Part shown: positions 1 to 7,704 of the stretch, piece by piece
Position numbering within the stretch: the stretch's first letter is position 1
How the letters are laid out: each line of letters opens with the position of its first letter
Translations under genes and position numbers: made by a program
The notes under the pieces: model-generated
What the model was told of the DNA's origin: nothing
The model's input: the letters and a program-made list of their open reading frames with translations, nothing else
Databases searched by the model: none
Assembly: GCA_950096985.1 (NCBI GenBank)
Contig: CATNBA010000013.1
Coordinates: forward strand, 1 to 44,190
DNA length: 44,190 nucleotides
Source of the DNA: an uncultured Candidatus Melainabacteria bacterium
GTDB lineage: Bacteria; Cyanobacteriota; Vampirovibrionia; Gastranaerophilales; Gastranaerophilaceae
Direction of reading: 5' to 3'

Positions 1-2
1 TC

Positions 3-1475
3 GGTCATGATAATGTTTCAATAGGTAGAGAGAGCTTAAAAAATAATACGAGTGGCAATTATAATGTATCTTTGGGCAATGGTTCCGGCTCAGGTATAAC
101 AACTGGTGGTAATAATACAACTTTGGGTAATGGTTCCGGCTCAGGTATAACAACAGGTGGTAATAATACAACTTTGGGTAATGGTTCCGGCTCAGGTATA
201 ACAACAGGTAGTAATAATATTTCTATAGGCTATGATTCTAATAAAGAAGAATTTGATTCAAGTAATACAATAGCAATCGGCAATGGTACAATTTCAAATT
301 TAAATGGTACTATTGCTATTGGTTTTAGCGCCGAGGCATCTGAGGAAACAGGTAATATAGCTATTGGTAATGGAGCACAATCAACAGGTCAATTAAATAA
401 TGGTACCGGTTCATATCCCGGGGCAATAGCAATAGGTAATTCAGCAGTTGCAAGTGGAGCTCAGTCAGTAGTATTAGGCTTTAATGCAGTAGCATCAGAC
501 TATAGAGGTATAGCAATCGGTGCAGAAGCAAAAGCATCTAAAGGTGACTGGTCAAGTTATTCAATAGCAATAGGTAATTATGGAACAGAAGCATCAGGCT
601 TTAGTTCTATTGCCTTGGGAACTAATGCGAAATCATTTGTTATGGATAGCATTGCAATTGGTTCCGGAGCACGTGCTAACGGAAAAAATAATGTCGCGCT
701 TGGCACTTCTGCTTGTGCGAATGTTAAAGGCTCAAACAAGGTTTGTATAGGAGCTAATTCCGGACCTCCCGTAAATAGTATATATGCTAAATCTGAAGAT
801 AATTATGAACGTATATTTATAGGCAGTCAATCTAAATTTAATGGTGGCGATGCAGTTTTAGAAGTTCATAATCTTGATACAAAACGTACAACGGCAGGTA
901 GCGGTTATAGTGATAATTTTGGAACAGCTCACAGTTATTTTTGTAACTTTGGTAATTCTTGTAACAGAGGTAATAACTCAACTGTTTATATTAATGGAAA
1001 CTTAGTTGTTAGAGGAACAACATTTGTTACAAGTAAACACCGAGGTGGAACATCTTTTACAATAAAAGCTATAGAACACACAGGTGGACAACTCGAACCT
1101 GGACCTGATGGTGATGGTTGGGATGATTATGCTTGGTGGATTCCGGATTTATCTTCCGACCGTCGTTTGAAATATGTTGGTAAAGAAAACAATGACGGTT
1201 TAGCAAAACTTCGTCAACTAAAGATTTTCAACTACACCTTTAAAAAAGATGAAACAAAAACACCTCGTGTTGGTGTGATGGCACAAGATTTGCAAAAAAT
1301 CTTTCCAAACGCAGTAAAAAAAGCTGCTGATGGTTTCCTAACCATCCGTATGGAAGATATGTTCTATGCTGTAATCAATGCAATTAAAGAACTGGATGCG
1401 AGGGTTAGCAGATTGGAAAAAGAAAATGAAGCTTTAAAATTACGCTTGGAAAAACTAGAAAGCAGATTAAAATAG
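3..1475 (+). CDS. YadA-head-like surface protein with C-terminal S74 chaperone (5' end missing)
   Basis: The frame is open from the first bases of the window, so the gene starts upstream; the TTG at 72 is only an in-frame codon. About 490 residues are visible. The first half is Gly/Asn/Ser-rich with many short IAIGxxAxASG-type repeats, as in the head of trimeric autotransporter adhesins and in phage-tail-like proteins. The last ~110 residues look like a Peptidase_S74 intramolecular chaperone: SSDRRLKYVG, then LKIFNYTFKKDE, then GVMAQDLQKIFP, then a terminal coiled coil of Glu/Lys/Leu heptads. In that family the chaperone trimerises the protein and cuts itself off just before the SD of the SDRRLK motif. 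I infer a secreted or surface trimeric fibre. The missing N-terminus prevents a check for a signal peptide. Two hairpins follow the stop. Confidence 0.8.
   Translation, partial: GHDNVSIGRESLKNNTSGNYNVSLGNGSGSGITTGGNNTTLGNGSGSGITTGGNNTTLGNGSGSGITTGSNNISIGYDSNKEEFDSSNTIAIGNGTISNLNGTIAIGFSAEASEETGNIAIGNGAQSTGQLNNGTGSYPGAIAIGNSAVASGAQSVVLGFNAVASDYRGIAIGAEAKASKGDWSSYSIAIGNYGTEASGFSSIALGTNAKSFVMDSIAIGSGARANGKNNVALGTSACANVKGSNKVCIGANSGPPVNSIYAKSEDNYERIFIGSQSKFNGGDAVLEVHNLDTKRTTAGSGYSDNFGTAHSYFCNFGNSCNRGNNSTVYINGNLVVRGTTFVTSKHRGGTSFTIKAIEHTGGQLEPGPDGDGWDDYAWWIPDLSSDRRLKYVGKENNDGLAKLRQLKIFNYTFKKDETKTPRVGVMAQDLQKIFPNAVKKAADGFLTIRMEDMFYAVINAIKELDARVSRLEKENEALKLRLEKLESRLK
72..224 (+). repeat. Three tandem 51-bp units (17 codons)
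   Basis: Three head-to-tail copies with a period of 51 bp start at 72, 123 and 174. They are nearly identical at the DNA level; the third diverges at its end. Each encodes a 17-residue unit starting GNGSGSGITTGG. The near-identity of the DNA suggests recent duplication and likely length variation between strains. Confidence 0.9.
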
Positions 1476-1487
1476 ATTTCATACGTG

Positions 1488-1513
1488 TAAGCATCTAAAA
1501 AAACAGATGCTTA
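1488..1513. other. Perfect 9-bp hairpin after the surface-protein gene
   Basis: TAAGCATCT (1488-1496) pairs with AGATGCTTA (1505-1513) across an A-rich 8-nt loop. It has no T-run of its own and lies just before the true terminator. It may protect the 3' end or be a remnant terminator. Confidence 0.5.
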
Positions 1514-1522
1514 TCATTCCTT

Positions 1523-1550
1523 CTCCCGCATAATTTGCGGGAGTTTTTTT
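1523..1550 (+). terminator. Rho-independent terminator
   Basis: CTCCCGCA (1523-1530) pairs with TGCGGGAG (1536-1543) over a 5-nt loop, followed directly by seven T. It ends the surface-protein transcript. Confidence 0.9.
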
Positions 1551-1580
1551 GTGCTACGAGCGTAGATACTTTGTTTTTGA

Positions 1581-1609
1581 TTGATTTTCACAGCTAATTA
1601 TGTTATATT
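1581..1609 (+). promoter_or_regulatory. Sigma70-type promoter of nadK (leaderless)
   Basis: TTGATT (1581-1586), a 17-bp spacer, then TATATT (1604-1609) with an extended TG element at 1601-1602. The predicted start of transcription is about 1616, the A of the nadK ATG. Confidence 0.65.
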
Positions 1610-1615
1610 TCGCAT

Positions 1616-2416
1616 ATGAAAAATTTTGCAATTTGTTGTAATCATAAAATACCAAATTCGGTTCAAGTAAAAGACAAACTTGTTAAAATTCTAGATAATA
1701 ATAAGATTAAAGCTGAAATTCTTGATATTGATGAACTCAAAAATGGATTTGATTTTGTTTTTGTAATCGGTGGTGATGGCACTATTCTTAAGGCTGCAAG
1801 ATTTTATGCCAAATCTCAAACGCCCGTCTTTGGAATTAACCTTGGAAGATTGGGGTTTTTATCACAATCTTCAGAACAGGAAATTGAAGATGCAGTTAAA
1901 AAAATTCTTGATAATAAATATATATTAGAAAACAGAATTATGCTAAAAAGCGGGAGTTATACTGCATTAAATGACTTTGTTATAAAAAGCTGCGACACAG
2001 GAAGAACAGCAAAGTTTTCTTTAAAAATTAATGACAAATTCGTATGTGACTATCTTGCTGACGGAATTATAATCAGTACTCCAACAGGCTCTACGGCATA
2101 CGGACTTTCAGCAGGCGGACCGGTTTTAAATCCCGCATTAAATGCGTTTGTAATAGTACCGATTTGTCCTCATACACTTACCGCTCGTCCAATTGTAGTT
2201 CCTGATAGTGAAAGAATAACTGTTTGTACTAATGGAACGAATCTGTTATCAGCAGACGGACAAGAGTTTTACGAATTTAATAGTGAAGTTTGTATTGAAA
2301 AAAGTGATTTTAATGCAAAATTAGCACTTTTAGATTGCTGTAATTTTTATTCAATTCTTAAAAGTAAACTTAATTGGGCAACAACACCAACTTATATGAA
2401 GCATGCTGATTTTTAA
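1616..2416 (+). CDS. nadK: NAD kinase
   Basis: Phosphorylates NAD to NADP in the cytoplasm. The 266-residue protein has the hallmarks of the family: GGDGTILKAARF near residues 52-62 (nucleotide-binding GGDGT), GRLGFLS near 80, and TPTGSTAYGLSAGGP near 155-170, which carries the substrate-binding segment. Length is normal to slightly short. The ATG at 1616 has no Shine-Dalgarno sequence; the -10 box ends only 6 nt upstream, so the mRNA is probably leaderless. It stands alone between the terminator of the surface protein and the ftsZ promoter. nadA and a probable NrtR regulator are elsewhere in the window. Confidence 0.93.
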   Translation: MKNFAICCNHKIPNSVQVKDKLVKILDNNKIKAEILDIDELKNGFDFVFVIGGDGTILKAARFYAKSQTPVFGINLGRLGFLSQSSEQEIEDAVKKILDNKYILENRIMLKSGSYTALNDFVIKSCDTGRTAKFSLKINDKFVCDYLADGIIISTPTGSTAYGLSAGGPVLNPALNAFVIVPICPHTLTARPIVVPDSERITVCTNGTNLLSADGQEFYEFNSEVCIEKSDFNAKLALLDCCNFYSILKSKLNWATTPTYMKHADF

Positions 2417-2495
2417 TCTATCAGCCTATTTTGACGATTTATATTAACTTTTGTTCATAATTTGACTGAAATTATTGTACTTTTTTTCTATTTAA

Positions 2496-2517
2496 AATAG
2501 TATGTTATTATACTATT
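2496..2517. promoter_or_regulatory. 8-bp inverted repeat over the likely ftsZ -10 region
   Basis: AATAGTAT (2496-2503) and ATACTATT (2510-2517) are perfect inverted arms separated by 6 bp. The second arm overlaps TATACT (2509-2514), the best -10 candidate for ftsZ; no good -35 is visible. This is a candidate operator or just AT-rich symmetry. Confidence 0.4.
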
Positions 2518-2557
2518 GTAGTAAGTCAATCATACAATTACATAAAGAGGTAACAAA

Positions 2558-3733
2558 GTGGAAAATTTCGTATCAGATATCTTTGCGAAAAAAGATGAAA
2601 CAACAGACAGCAATCACAGGTCTCCGGTAAATCCGACTAATATTAAAGTTATTGGTGTTGGCGGCGGCGGCGGAAATGCTGTTAACCGAATGATTAAAGC
2701 AGGACTTTCAGGTGTTGAGTTCTGGTTAATGAATACAGATTTACAAGTTTTAGAATACGGACAAACTAAAAACAGAATTCAATTAGGTACAAAATCTACA
2801 TCTGGTCTTGGAGCAGGTGGTGATCCTTCAGTAGGTGAAAGAGCAGCAGAAGAAGCTCAACAAGAAATTACTCAAGCTTTAGACGGTGCTGATATGGTAT
2901 TTATCACAGCAGGTATGGGCGGCGGAACTGGTACAGGTGCTGCTCCGGTTGTGGCTAAAATCGCTAAAGAATTGGGGATTTTAACAATTGCTGTTGTTAC
3001 TAAACCGTTTACTTGGGAAGGTCGTAAAAGACAAAATCAAGCTAATCAAGGCTTAGACAAGCTTAGAGAAGCTGTTGATGCTGTTATTGTTGTTCCTAAT
3101 GATAAATTGTTGCAAGTTGTTGATAGACAAGTTTCATTGACTGAATCATTTATTATTGTTGATGAAGTTCTTTTAAGAGGTGTTCAAGGTATCTCTGATA
3201 TTATTACAGTTCCCGGACTTATTAACGTTGACTTTGCGGATGTTAAATGTGTTATGCAAGCATCCGGTTCAGCTCTTATGGGTATCGGACGCGGTCAAGG
3301 TGAAGGAAGAGCTGTTAAAGCGGCTGAAATCGCTATTAATTCTCAATTGCTTGAATCCTCAATTAACGGTGCTACTGGTGTAATTGTTAATATTACAGGC
3401 GGACCTGATATGACATTACATGAAATTTCTGATGCTGCAAATATTATTCACGATGCAGTAAACGATGATGCTACAGTTATTATCGGTACAGCAGTTAATG
3501 AAAATATTCAAGGTGAAATTCAGATTACTGTTATTGCTACAGGTTTTGAAATGAAAAACCAGTTGCCGGAACAAAAAACAGAAGTAAAACAATTGAGCGC
3601 ATCTGATTTCTTTGCAGGTACATTCAATTCTTCTATAGGTTCTCAACCGCAACAAACAATTAGAAGAACTTCAATGCCGGAAGTTTCATCTAGTTTTACA
3701 AATATCGAAATTCCAGATTTCTTAAAGAAATAG
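2558..3733 (+). CDS. ftsZ: Cell division protein FtsZ
   Basis: Tubulin-like GTPase that forms the division ring. The 391-residue protein has [13 protein letters not shown] near residue 33, NTDLQVL, the tubulin signature [15 protein letters not shown] near 125, the T7-loop-type [11 protein letters not shown] that completes the GTPase site of the neighbouring subunit, and a C-terminal tail ending [10 protein letters not shown], the usual docking peptide for FtsA, ZipA or SepF-type partners. The start is GTG at 2558, with AAAGAGG (2544-2550) 7 nt upstream. It is unaccompanied by ftsA or ftsQ, unlike the dcw cluster of many bacteria. The TAG stop is followed by 25 in-frame sense codons before TAA (see findings). 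Confidence 0.97.
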   Translation: MENFVSDIFAKKDETTDSNHRSPVNPTNIKVIGVGGGGGNAVNRMIKAGLSGVEFWLMNTDLQVLEYGQTKNRIQLGTKSTSGLGAGGDPSVGERAAEEAQQEITQALDGADMVFITAGMGGGTGTGAAPVVAKIAKELGILTIAVVTKPFTWEGRKRQNQANQGLDKLREAVDAVIVVPNDKLLQVVDRQVSLTESFIIVDEVLLRGVQGISDIITVPGLINVDFADVKCVMQASGSALMGIGRGQGEGRAVKAAEIAINSQLLESSINGATGVIVNITGGPDMTLHEISDAANIIHDAVNDDATVIIGTAVNENIQGEIQITVIATGFEMKNQLPEQKTEVKQLSASDFFAGTFNSSIGSQPQQTIRRTSMPEVSSSFTNIEIPDFLKK

Positions 3734-3755
3734 CGCGAACGAGCCGAGGCTGGAA

Positions 3756-3795
3756 AACTTTCTTTGAAACAAGCAAAGCTTGAGAAAAGAAAGTT
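3756..3795. repeat. Two-tier hairpin downstream of ftsZ
   Basis: Outer arms AACTTTCTTT (3756-3765) and AAAGAAAGTT (3786-3795) enclose an inner stem CAAGC-AAA-GCTTG (3770-3782). It lies in the ftsZ 3' untranslated region, before the terminator. The stretch looks like a small interspersed palindromic element, but a second copy is not visible in this window. Confidence 0.5.
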
Positions 3796-3880
3796 CGGAA
3801 TTGCCGTTTAAGGCGAGTGAGTAAGAAGTAAGACGTAAGTCAGAAGCAATCACACAAAAGCTGGAAGATGAAAAAGATTA

Positions 3881-3906
3881 AGAGGACGTAATTGTCCTCT
3901 TTTTTT
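3881..3906 (+). terminator. Rho-independent terminator after ftsZ
   Basis: AGAGGAC (3881-3887) pairs with GTCCTCT (3894-3900) over a 6-nt loop and runs into a T-tract to 3906. It ends the ftsZ transcript. Confidence 0.9.
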
Positions 3907-4239
3907 AATGTGCGATTGTAAAGTATTGTAAAGTTGGGTTTAGAATAGGCTGAAATCAAGCTATACTCAGAGATATGATATCATTTGATATGATCCAGGG
4001 TGGGTTAGTGATGACAATTTTTTAATTTGCAATTTGTTTATAAAAACATAGGGGATATTTAATCACTTAATGGAAGAAATGGATATAACAAAACGCTAAT
4101 CAGTATTCGCTGAAGGGTTTAAGTTGGTCTGCAAAAATTGTTTAAATGACGGCGGGATATACAAATTTCGTCAAACAGACAAATCCGTGAAAAAATATAC
4201 TCTAATGGTTAAACAAAAAATGAGGAAAAGGGGAAATTT
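3907..4239 (+). other. 333-bp non-coding leader region, content unclear
   Basis: No convincing ORF. A possible -10 TATACT at 3962-3967 has only a weak TTTAGA 17 bp upstream. The perfect palindrome ATGATATCAT (3975-3984) follows, with a direct repeat of GATATGAT beside it. AGGAAAAGGGG just before 4240 is the ribosome-binding site of the next gene. If transcription starts near 3974, the next gene has a leader of about 265 nt. I recognise no known riboswitch. Confidence 0.4.
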
Positions 4240-5253
4240 ATGAGTGAATTTGATGTAAGATTTGCAGCTTATGAAAAAATGATGAAAGCAAATAATAATT
4301 TTGGTATGACCGGTGAGAAACTGGCAAAATATTATGGTGATTATTCTACCAGGTTACAAGAAGCTCTTAATGTTAAGGCAGATAAAGCTTTGAATAAAGA
4401 ATATGGTAAATTAAGAGCCAAAGAAATTGCTCAAGCGAGAGCTGAGCAGGCAAATATCTGGCAGACAAGTGTTCCGGAAAGAACATCTGTAGTACCACCT
4501 ACAATTCGTACTTATGAGCCTTTTAATTACTCTACTTTTGAAGAGCCAGAGTTAATAATACAACCAGATGAAACAAAGCCTACAAAATTAAGTAAAGCTG
4601 AAAGATTAAAACAAAATCCTGGATTAAAAGCAAGGTATGATAAATTTTCTAATTTCAAAAAAATGAAAGGTTTGAAGAAAGCTGGTAAATGGGGCGCAAT
4701 TGCGGCTTTGGCAGTTGGAGCAGGTGCACTTATGTTTAATAAATGTTCAGATAATAAAAAAGTTGTACCGCCAACTCAAGATAAGCAAGTTTCTCAGGCA
4801 GATATAAACAATTCGCCTGTAAATGGAGCTAATCCTCCAGCAGCAGAGGAACAAAAACCAATAGAAGAAACTAAAGTACCAGTTTCAGAGGAAACTTCTG
4901 AACCGGTGGCTGAACAACCTACATATGAACCAATCGTTAAATTAAATGATGATGGAACTTATACAACTAAAAGAAATGATAATTTCTATAAACTTGCAGA
5001 AAATTTATTGAAAGATTACTGCGCACAAAATAACATTGATAAGGAAATAACAAATAAATCTCCGGAAGTTCAAGTATTAGCAGAAAGAATTATGAGACAA
5101 AATGAATACTGGTATGATCCAAATTGTACAGTGGCAACAAAACGTTACTCAGCTCCTATGCTTTATCCAAACGTAACTCTAAATTTGGTTGAGTTCAATG
5201 ATTTAGTCAAAAAAGCTGAAGAAGTAAAAAAAGAAGAACAAGAAGCAGCATAA
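4240..5253 (+). CDS. Membrane protein with divergent LysM-like C-terminus
   Basis: I do not recognise this 337-residue protein as a named family. Residues 1-145 are charged and mostly helical. A single hydrophobic stretch, GAIAALAVGAGALMF (about 152-166), looks like a membrane segment. A Pro/Glu/Thr-rich linker (about 170-230) follows. The C-terminal ~85 residues start YTTKRNDNFYKLAENLL and contain MLYPNVTLNL, resembling the start and end of a LysM peptidoglycan-binding domain but with a long insertion. A cytoplasmic N-terminus tethered to a periplasmic, wall-binding tail is an inference. The start is ATG with a strong AGGAAAAGGGG site. It is monocistronic, with a terminator just after the stop. 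Confidence 0.6.
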   Translation: MSEFDVRFAAYEKMMKANNNFGMTGEKLAKYYGDYSTRLQEALNVKADKALNKEYGKLRAKEIAQARAEQANIWQTSVPERTSVVPPTIRTYEPFNYSTFEEPELIIQPDETKPTKLSKAERLKQNPGLKARYDKFSNFKKMKGLKKAGKWGAIAALAVGAGALMFNKCSDNKKVVPPTQDKQVSQADINNSPVNGANPPAAEEQKPIEETKVPVSEETSEPVAEQPTYEPIVKLNDDGTYTTKRNDNFYKLAENLLKDYCAQNNIDKEITNKSPEVQVLAERIMRQNEYWYDPNCTVATKRYSAPMLYPNVTLNLVEFNDLVKKAEEVKKEEQEAA

Positions 5254-5272
5254 TTAAATAATTCAAAGTAAA

Positions 5273-5302
5273 AAGACCGTTCCTTTTTGGAACGGTCTTT
5301 TT
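5273..5302. terminator. Bidirectional terminator between convergent genes
   Basis: AAGACCGTTCC (5273-5283) pairs with GGAACGGTCTT (5289-5299) over five T. An A-run on the left and a T-run on the right let it serve both the LysM-like gene (plus) and fba (minus). Confidence 0.88.
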
Positions 5303-5349
5303 TATTAAGTCTATCCAAAACTAATTTGGCGGATGCAACGGCACGTTGC

Positions 5350-6309
5350 CTAGTCTTGAGCGTGTCCAGCTGTACCTAATACATCGCGCATTTTGTGGAT
5401 AACCATTTCTTTAACAGCAGTTCTGCCAGGTCCCATGTATTCACGTGGGTCGAATTTTTCAGGATGTTCAACAAAGAATTCTCTGATTGTTGAAGTCATT
5501 GCAAGTCTTAAGTCTGTATCGATATTGATTTTTGCAACACCGTGTTTAGAAGCAAAGTTCAACATATCTTCCGGAACACCTTGAGCGTTAGGTAATTGAC
5601 CACCATATTGATTACATTTAGCAACAAATTCAGCAGGAACTGAAGATGAACCGTGTAATACTAACGGGAAGTCATATCCTACAGCTTCGTTAACAGCTTT
5701 TTTAATTTCAGCAAGTCTTTCGAAATCCAATTTAGCTTCACCAGAGAATTTGTATGCTCCGTGAGAAGTTCCGATAGCAACAGCCAGTGAATCACATCCT
5801 GTTTCTTTAACAAATCTTGCAGCTTCTTGAGGATCTGTGTAAGTAGAATCAGCGGCAGAAACTTTTACATCATCTTCAACACCGGCTAATTTACCCAATT
5901 CAGCTTCAACAGAAACTCCGCGAGGATGAGCGTAATCTACAACTTGTTTAGTTAATTTGATATTTTCTTCTAACGGGAATCTTGAACCGTCAATCATAAC
6001 TGAAGAGAAACCACCATCAATACAAGCTTTACAGATTTCAAAATCAGCACCGTGGTCTAAGTGAAGTGCGATAGGAACTGTAGTTGTAGCCAAAGCAGCT
6101 TCAACAAGTTTGATTAAGTAAGTTTGGTTAGCATATTTTCTAGCACCTGCTGAAACCTGTAAAATAATAGGTGATTGAGTTTCTTCAGCAGCTTCTGCAA
6201 TACCTTGTAAAATTTCCATGTTGTTAACATTGTAAGCACCGATAGCGTATCCACCTTCTAATGCTTTTTTGAACATTTCATTTGTTCCAACTAGTTTTCT
6301 TTCACTCAT
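5350..6309 (-). CDS. fba: Class II fructose-bisphosphate aldolase
   Basis: Splits fructose 1,6-bisphosphate into dihydroxyacetone phosphate and glyceraldehyde 3-phosphate in glycolysis, and the reverse. The 319-residue protein has the class II zinc-site motif ALHLDHGAD (His83, catalytic Asp85, His86), VEAELGKLAG, GTSHGAYKF and LVLHGSSS with further metal-binding His, and NIDTDLRLA that binds a substrate phosphate. A tagatose-bisphosphate aldolase cannot be excluded by motifs alone, but the housekeeping role is more likely. AAGGAGAAC stands just before the ATG. The gene is alone on its strand and ends at a shared terminator. Confidence 0.93.
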   Translation of the reverse strand: MSERKLVGTNEMFKKALEGGYAIGAYNVNNMEILQGIAEAAEETQSPIILQVSAGARKYANQTYLIKLVEAALATTTVPIALHLDHGADFEICKACIDGGFSSVMIDGSRFPLEENIKLTKQVVDYAHPRGVSVEAELGKLAGVEDDVKVSAADSTYTDPQEAARFVKETGCDSLAVAIGTSHGAYKFSGEAKLDFERLAEIKKAVNEAVGYDFPLVLHGSSSVPAEFVAKCNQYGGQLPNAQGVPEDMLNFASKHGVAKINIDTDLRLAMTSTIREFFVEHPEKFDPREYMGPGRTAVKEMVIHKMRDVLGTAGHAQD

Positions 6310-6409
6310 TTGAGTTCTCCTTTTTAATGTAACATTTTGTACATGTGTAAATTACAACAAACAAAGATACTGTGCAAGTGTAAAGAATTATTAATATTGT
6401 ATATACTAT

Positions 6410-6439
6410 TTTACAAACAGTCGTTTAAGCTGATATAAT
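6410..6439 (+). promoter_or_regulatory. Promoter upstream of the 6533 gene
   Basis: TTTACA (6410-6415), 18 bp, TATAAT (6434-6439), with an extended TGA before the -10 box. Transcription would start near 6446, leaving an ~87-nt leader to the ATG at 6533. Confidence 0.65.
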
Positions 6440-6532
6440 CAATGAAAAGGGTTAGTGAATATTAAAACAGAGGGCAAAAAATATTTTGCTTGGTTTTGAT
6501 ATAAAAAAGTAAAAAAATAGGGGTAAAACAAT

Positions 6533-7612
6533 ATGGCAATATCACCAATCAATAGTGTGTCTTTTAGGAATAATTACAATCAGGTAAATTTTGAAGGAAA
6601 AAAGCATGAAAAATCAGACGGTTTGCGTGTATCTAACTCAATAAAAGCAATACCTCTTGCCACATTGATTGCATTAAGCCCGCTGAATAATATAGAGGCG
6701 GATGCTCAGGTAAAAAATACTCATGCAAACAGAATAGAAGTCGTTCAGGCAAAAACATATGACAAAATATTATTTGACGGCGACTCGTCAATTGGATTAA
6801 AGTTTCGTTATTTAAGTTCAGATTCAGATAATCAAACTATTGAGAAAATTGATGCGGAATCGCAAGAACTTTTATCTTTTGTCGCAGGTAGCAGCAGGCA
6901 AATTGAAAATGCAGAGGTTAAAAGCATAAATAATTATCAATTAAGCTTAGTTGGAGCTGATGGTAATGCTGTAGGCTCAATAAAACATTCACAATTAGAA
7001 TTGCGAGGAGTAGCCAATAATGAAGGCAGAAGAAAGTATTATCCTATTGCAAATGAGCAAATAGTTAATGATTTTACATCTTTTGCAAATTCTGACAGAA
7101 ATAATGGAGCTATACAAATTCGAAGTGTAAAAAATACATTATATGCCGCACCTGGTAAAATGCCTTCAACTTATAATAAGGTGAATACATCTTGGATGGA
7201 TAAAACGAAAGAAGGTAATTTTAATTTTGGAACTCTTTTAAAAGAGGATAATTTATCCACACAAAAAAATAATTATACATTAAAATTCTATTCATCAGAT
7301 AATAAGGATAATGATGTTGAAACTATTTTATGTGAACGTGAAGATGGGGTGCGTTTTAAAATAGACGGATTAAGAGTTCTTAACTTAAAGGTTGTAGCTG
7401 AAGAAAGCTATGATGATTCCCCTATGTCATTGGGTTGTATTGATATAAGTTGGCCGAATGTTGGTAAATTTACTATTTTTGATAATGACTTGTTTACTTC
7501 TTTAGCCAAACTTGGGCAATATAGTAATTTTACAAAAGCTGTAAATTTGTCACAGTCCAATTATAATATTATGATAAATTCAGATGGCTCTATATCTAAA
7601 GTTAATAAATAA
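6533..7612 (+). CDS. Unrecognised 359-residue protein with short N-terminal F-x-G motif
   Basis: I do not recognise the family. The protein starts MAISPINSVSFRNNYNQ and continues VNFEGKK. It has no positively charged signal peptide, although IPLATLIALSPL (about 43-54) is a mildly hydrophobic stretch followed by EADAQ, which could act as an internal or atypical signal region. The rest is Asn/Ser/Lys-rich, mixed alpha/beta, without obvious catalytic motifs. An F-x-G type N-terminus recurs in the 95-residue protein at 23883, suggesting a lineage-specific tag. The start follows AGGGGT. It has its own promoter and no clear partner; the next gene begins 92 bp downstream on the same strand. Confidence 0.55.
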   Translation: MAISPINSVSFRNNYNQVNFEGKKHEKSDGLRVSNSIKAIPLATLIALSPLNNIEADAQVKNTHANRIEVVQAKTYDKILFDGDSSIGLKFRYLSSDSDNQTIEKIDAESQELLSFVAGSSRQIENAEVKSINNYQLSLVGADGNAVGSIKHSQLELRGVANNEGRRKYYPIANEQIVNDFTSFANSDRNNGAIQIRSVKNTLYAAPGKMPSTYNKVNTSWMDKTKEGNFNFGTLLKEDNLSTQKNNYTLKFYSSDNKDNDVETILCEREDGVRFKIDGLRVLNLKVVAEESYDDSPMSLGCIDISWPNVGKFTIFDNDLFTSLAKLGQYSNFTKAVNLSQSNYNIMINSDGSISKVNK

Positions 7613-7704
7613 TTGTTAACGCATGTAACAAATTTTTGTGTTAATGAATATAGGTCTTTTTTGAATTTTTTACATGAATATGAAGTAAAAATAAGAGATT
7701 GTAT

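Noticed and set aside
3907-4239. A riboswitch in the long leader before 4240
   Set aside because: I could not match it to a known riboswitch core; the structure is weak and AT-rich.
7699-7704. TTG at 7699 as start of the 729-residue protein
   Set aside because: ATG 7705 has AAGAGA at a better distance; TTG would add only two residues.
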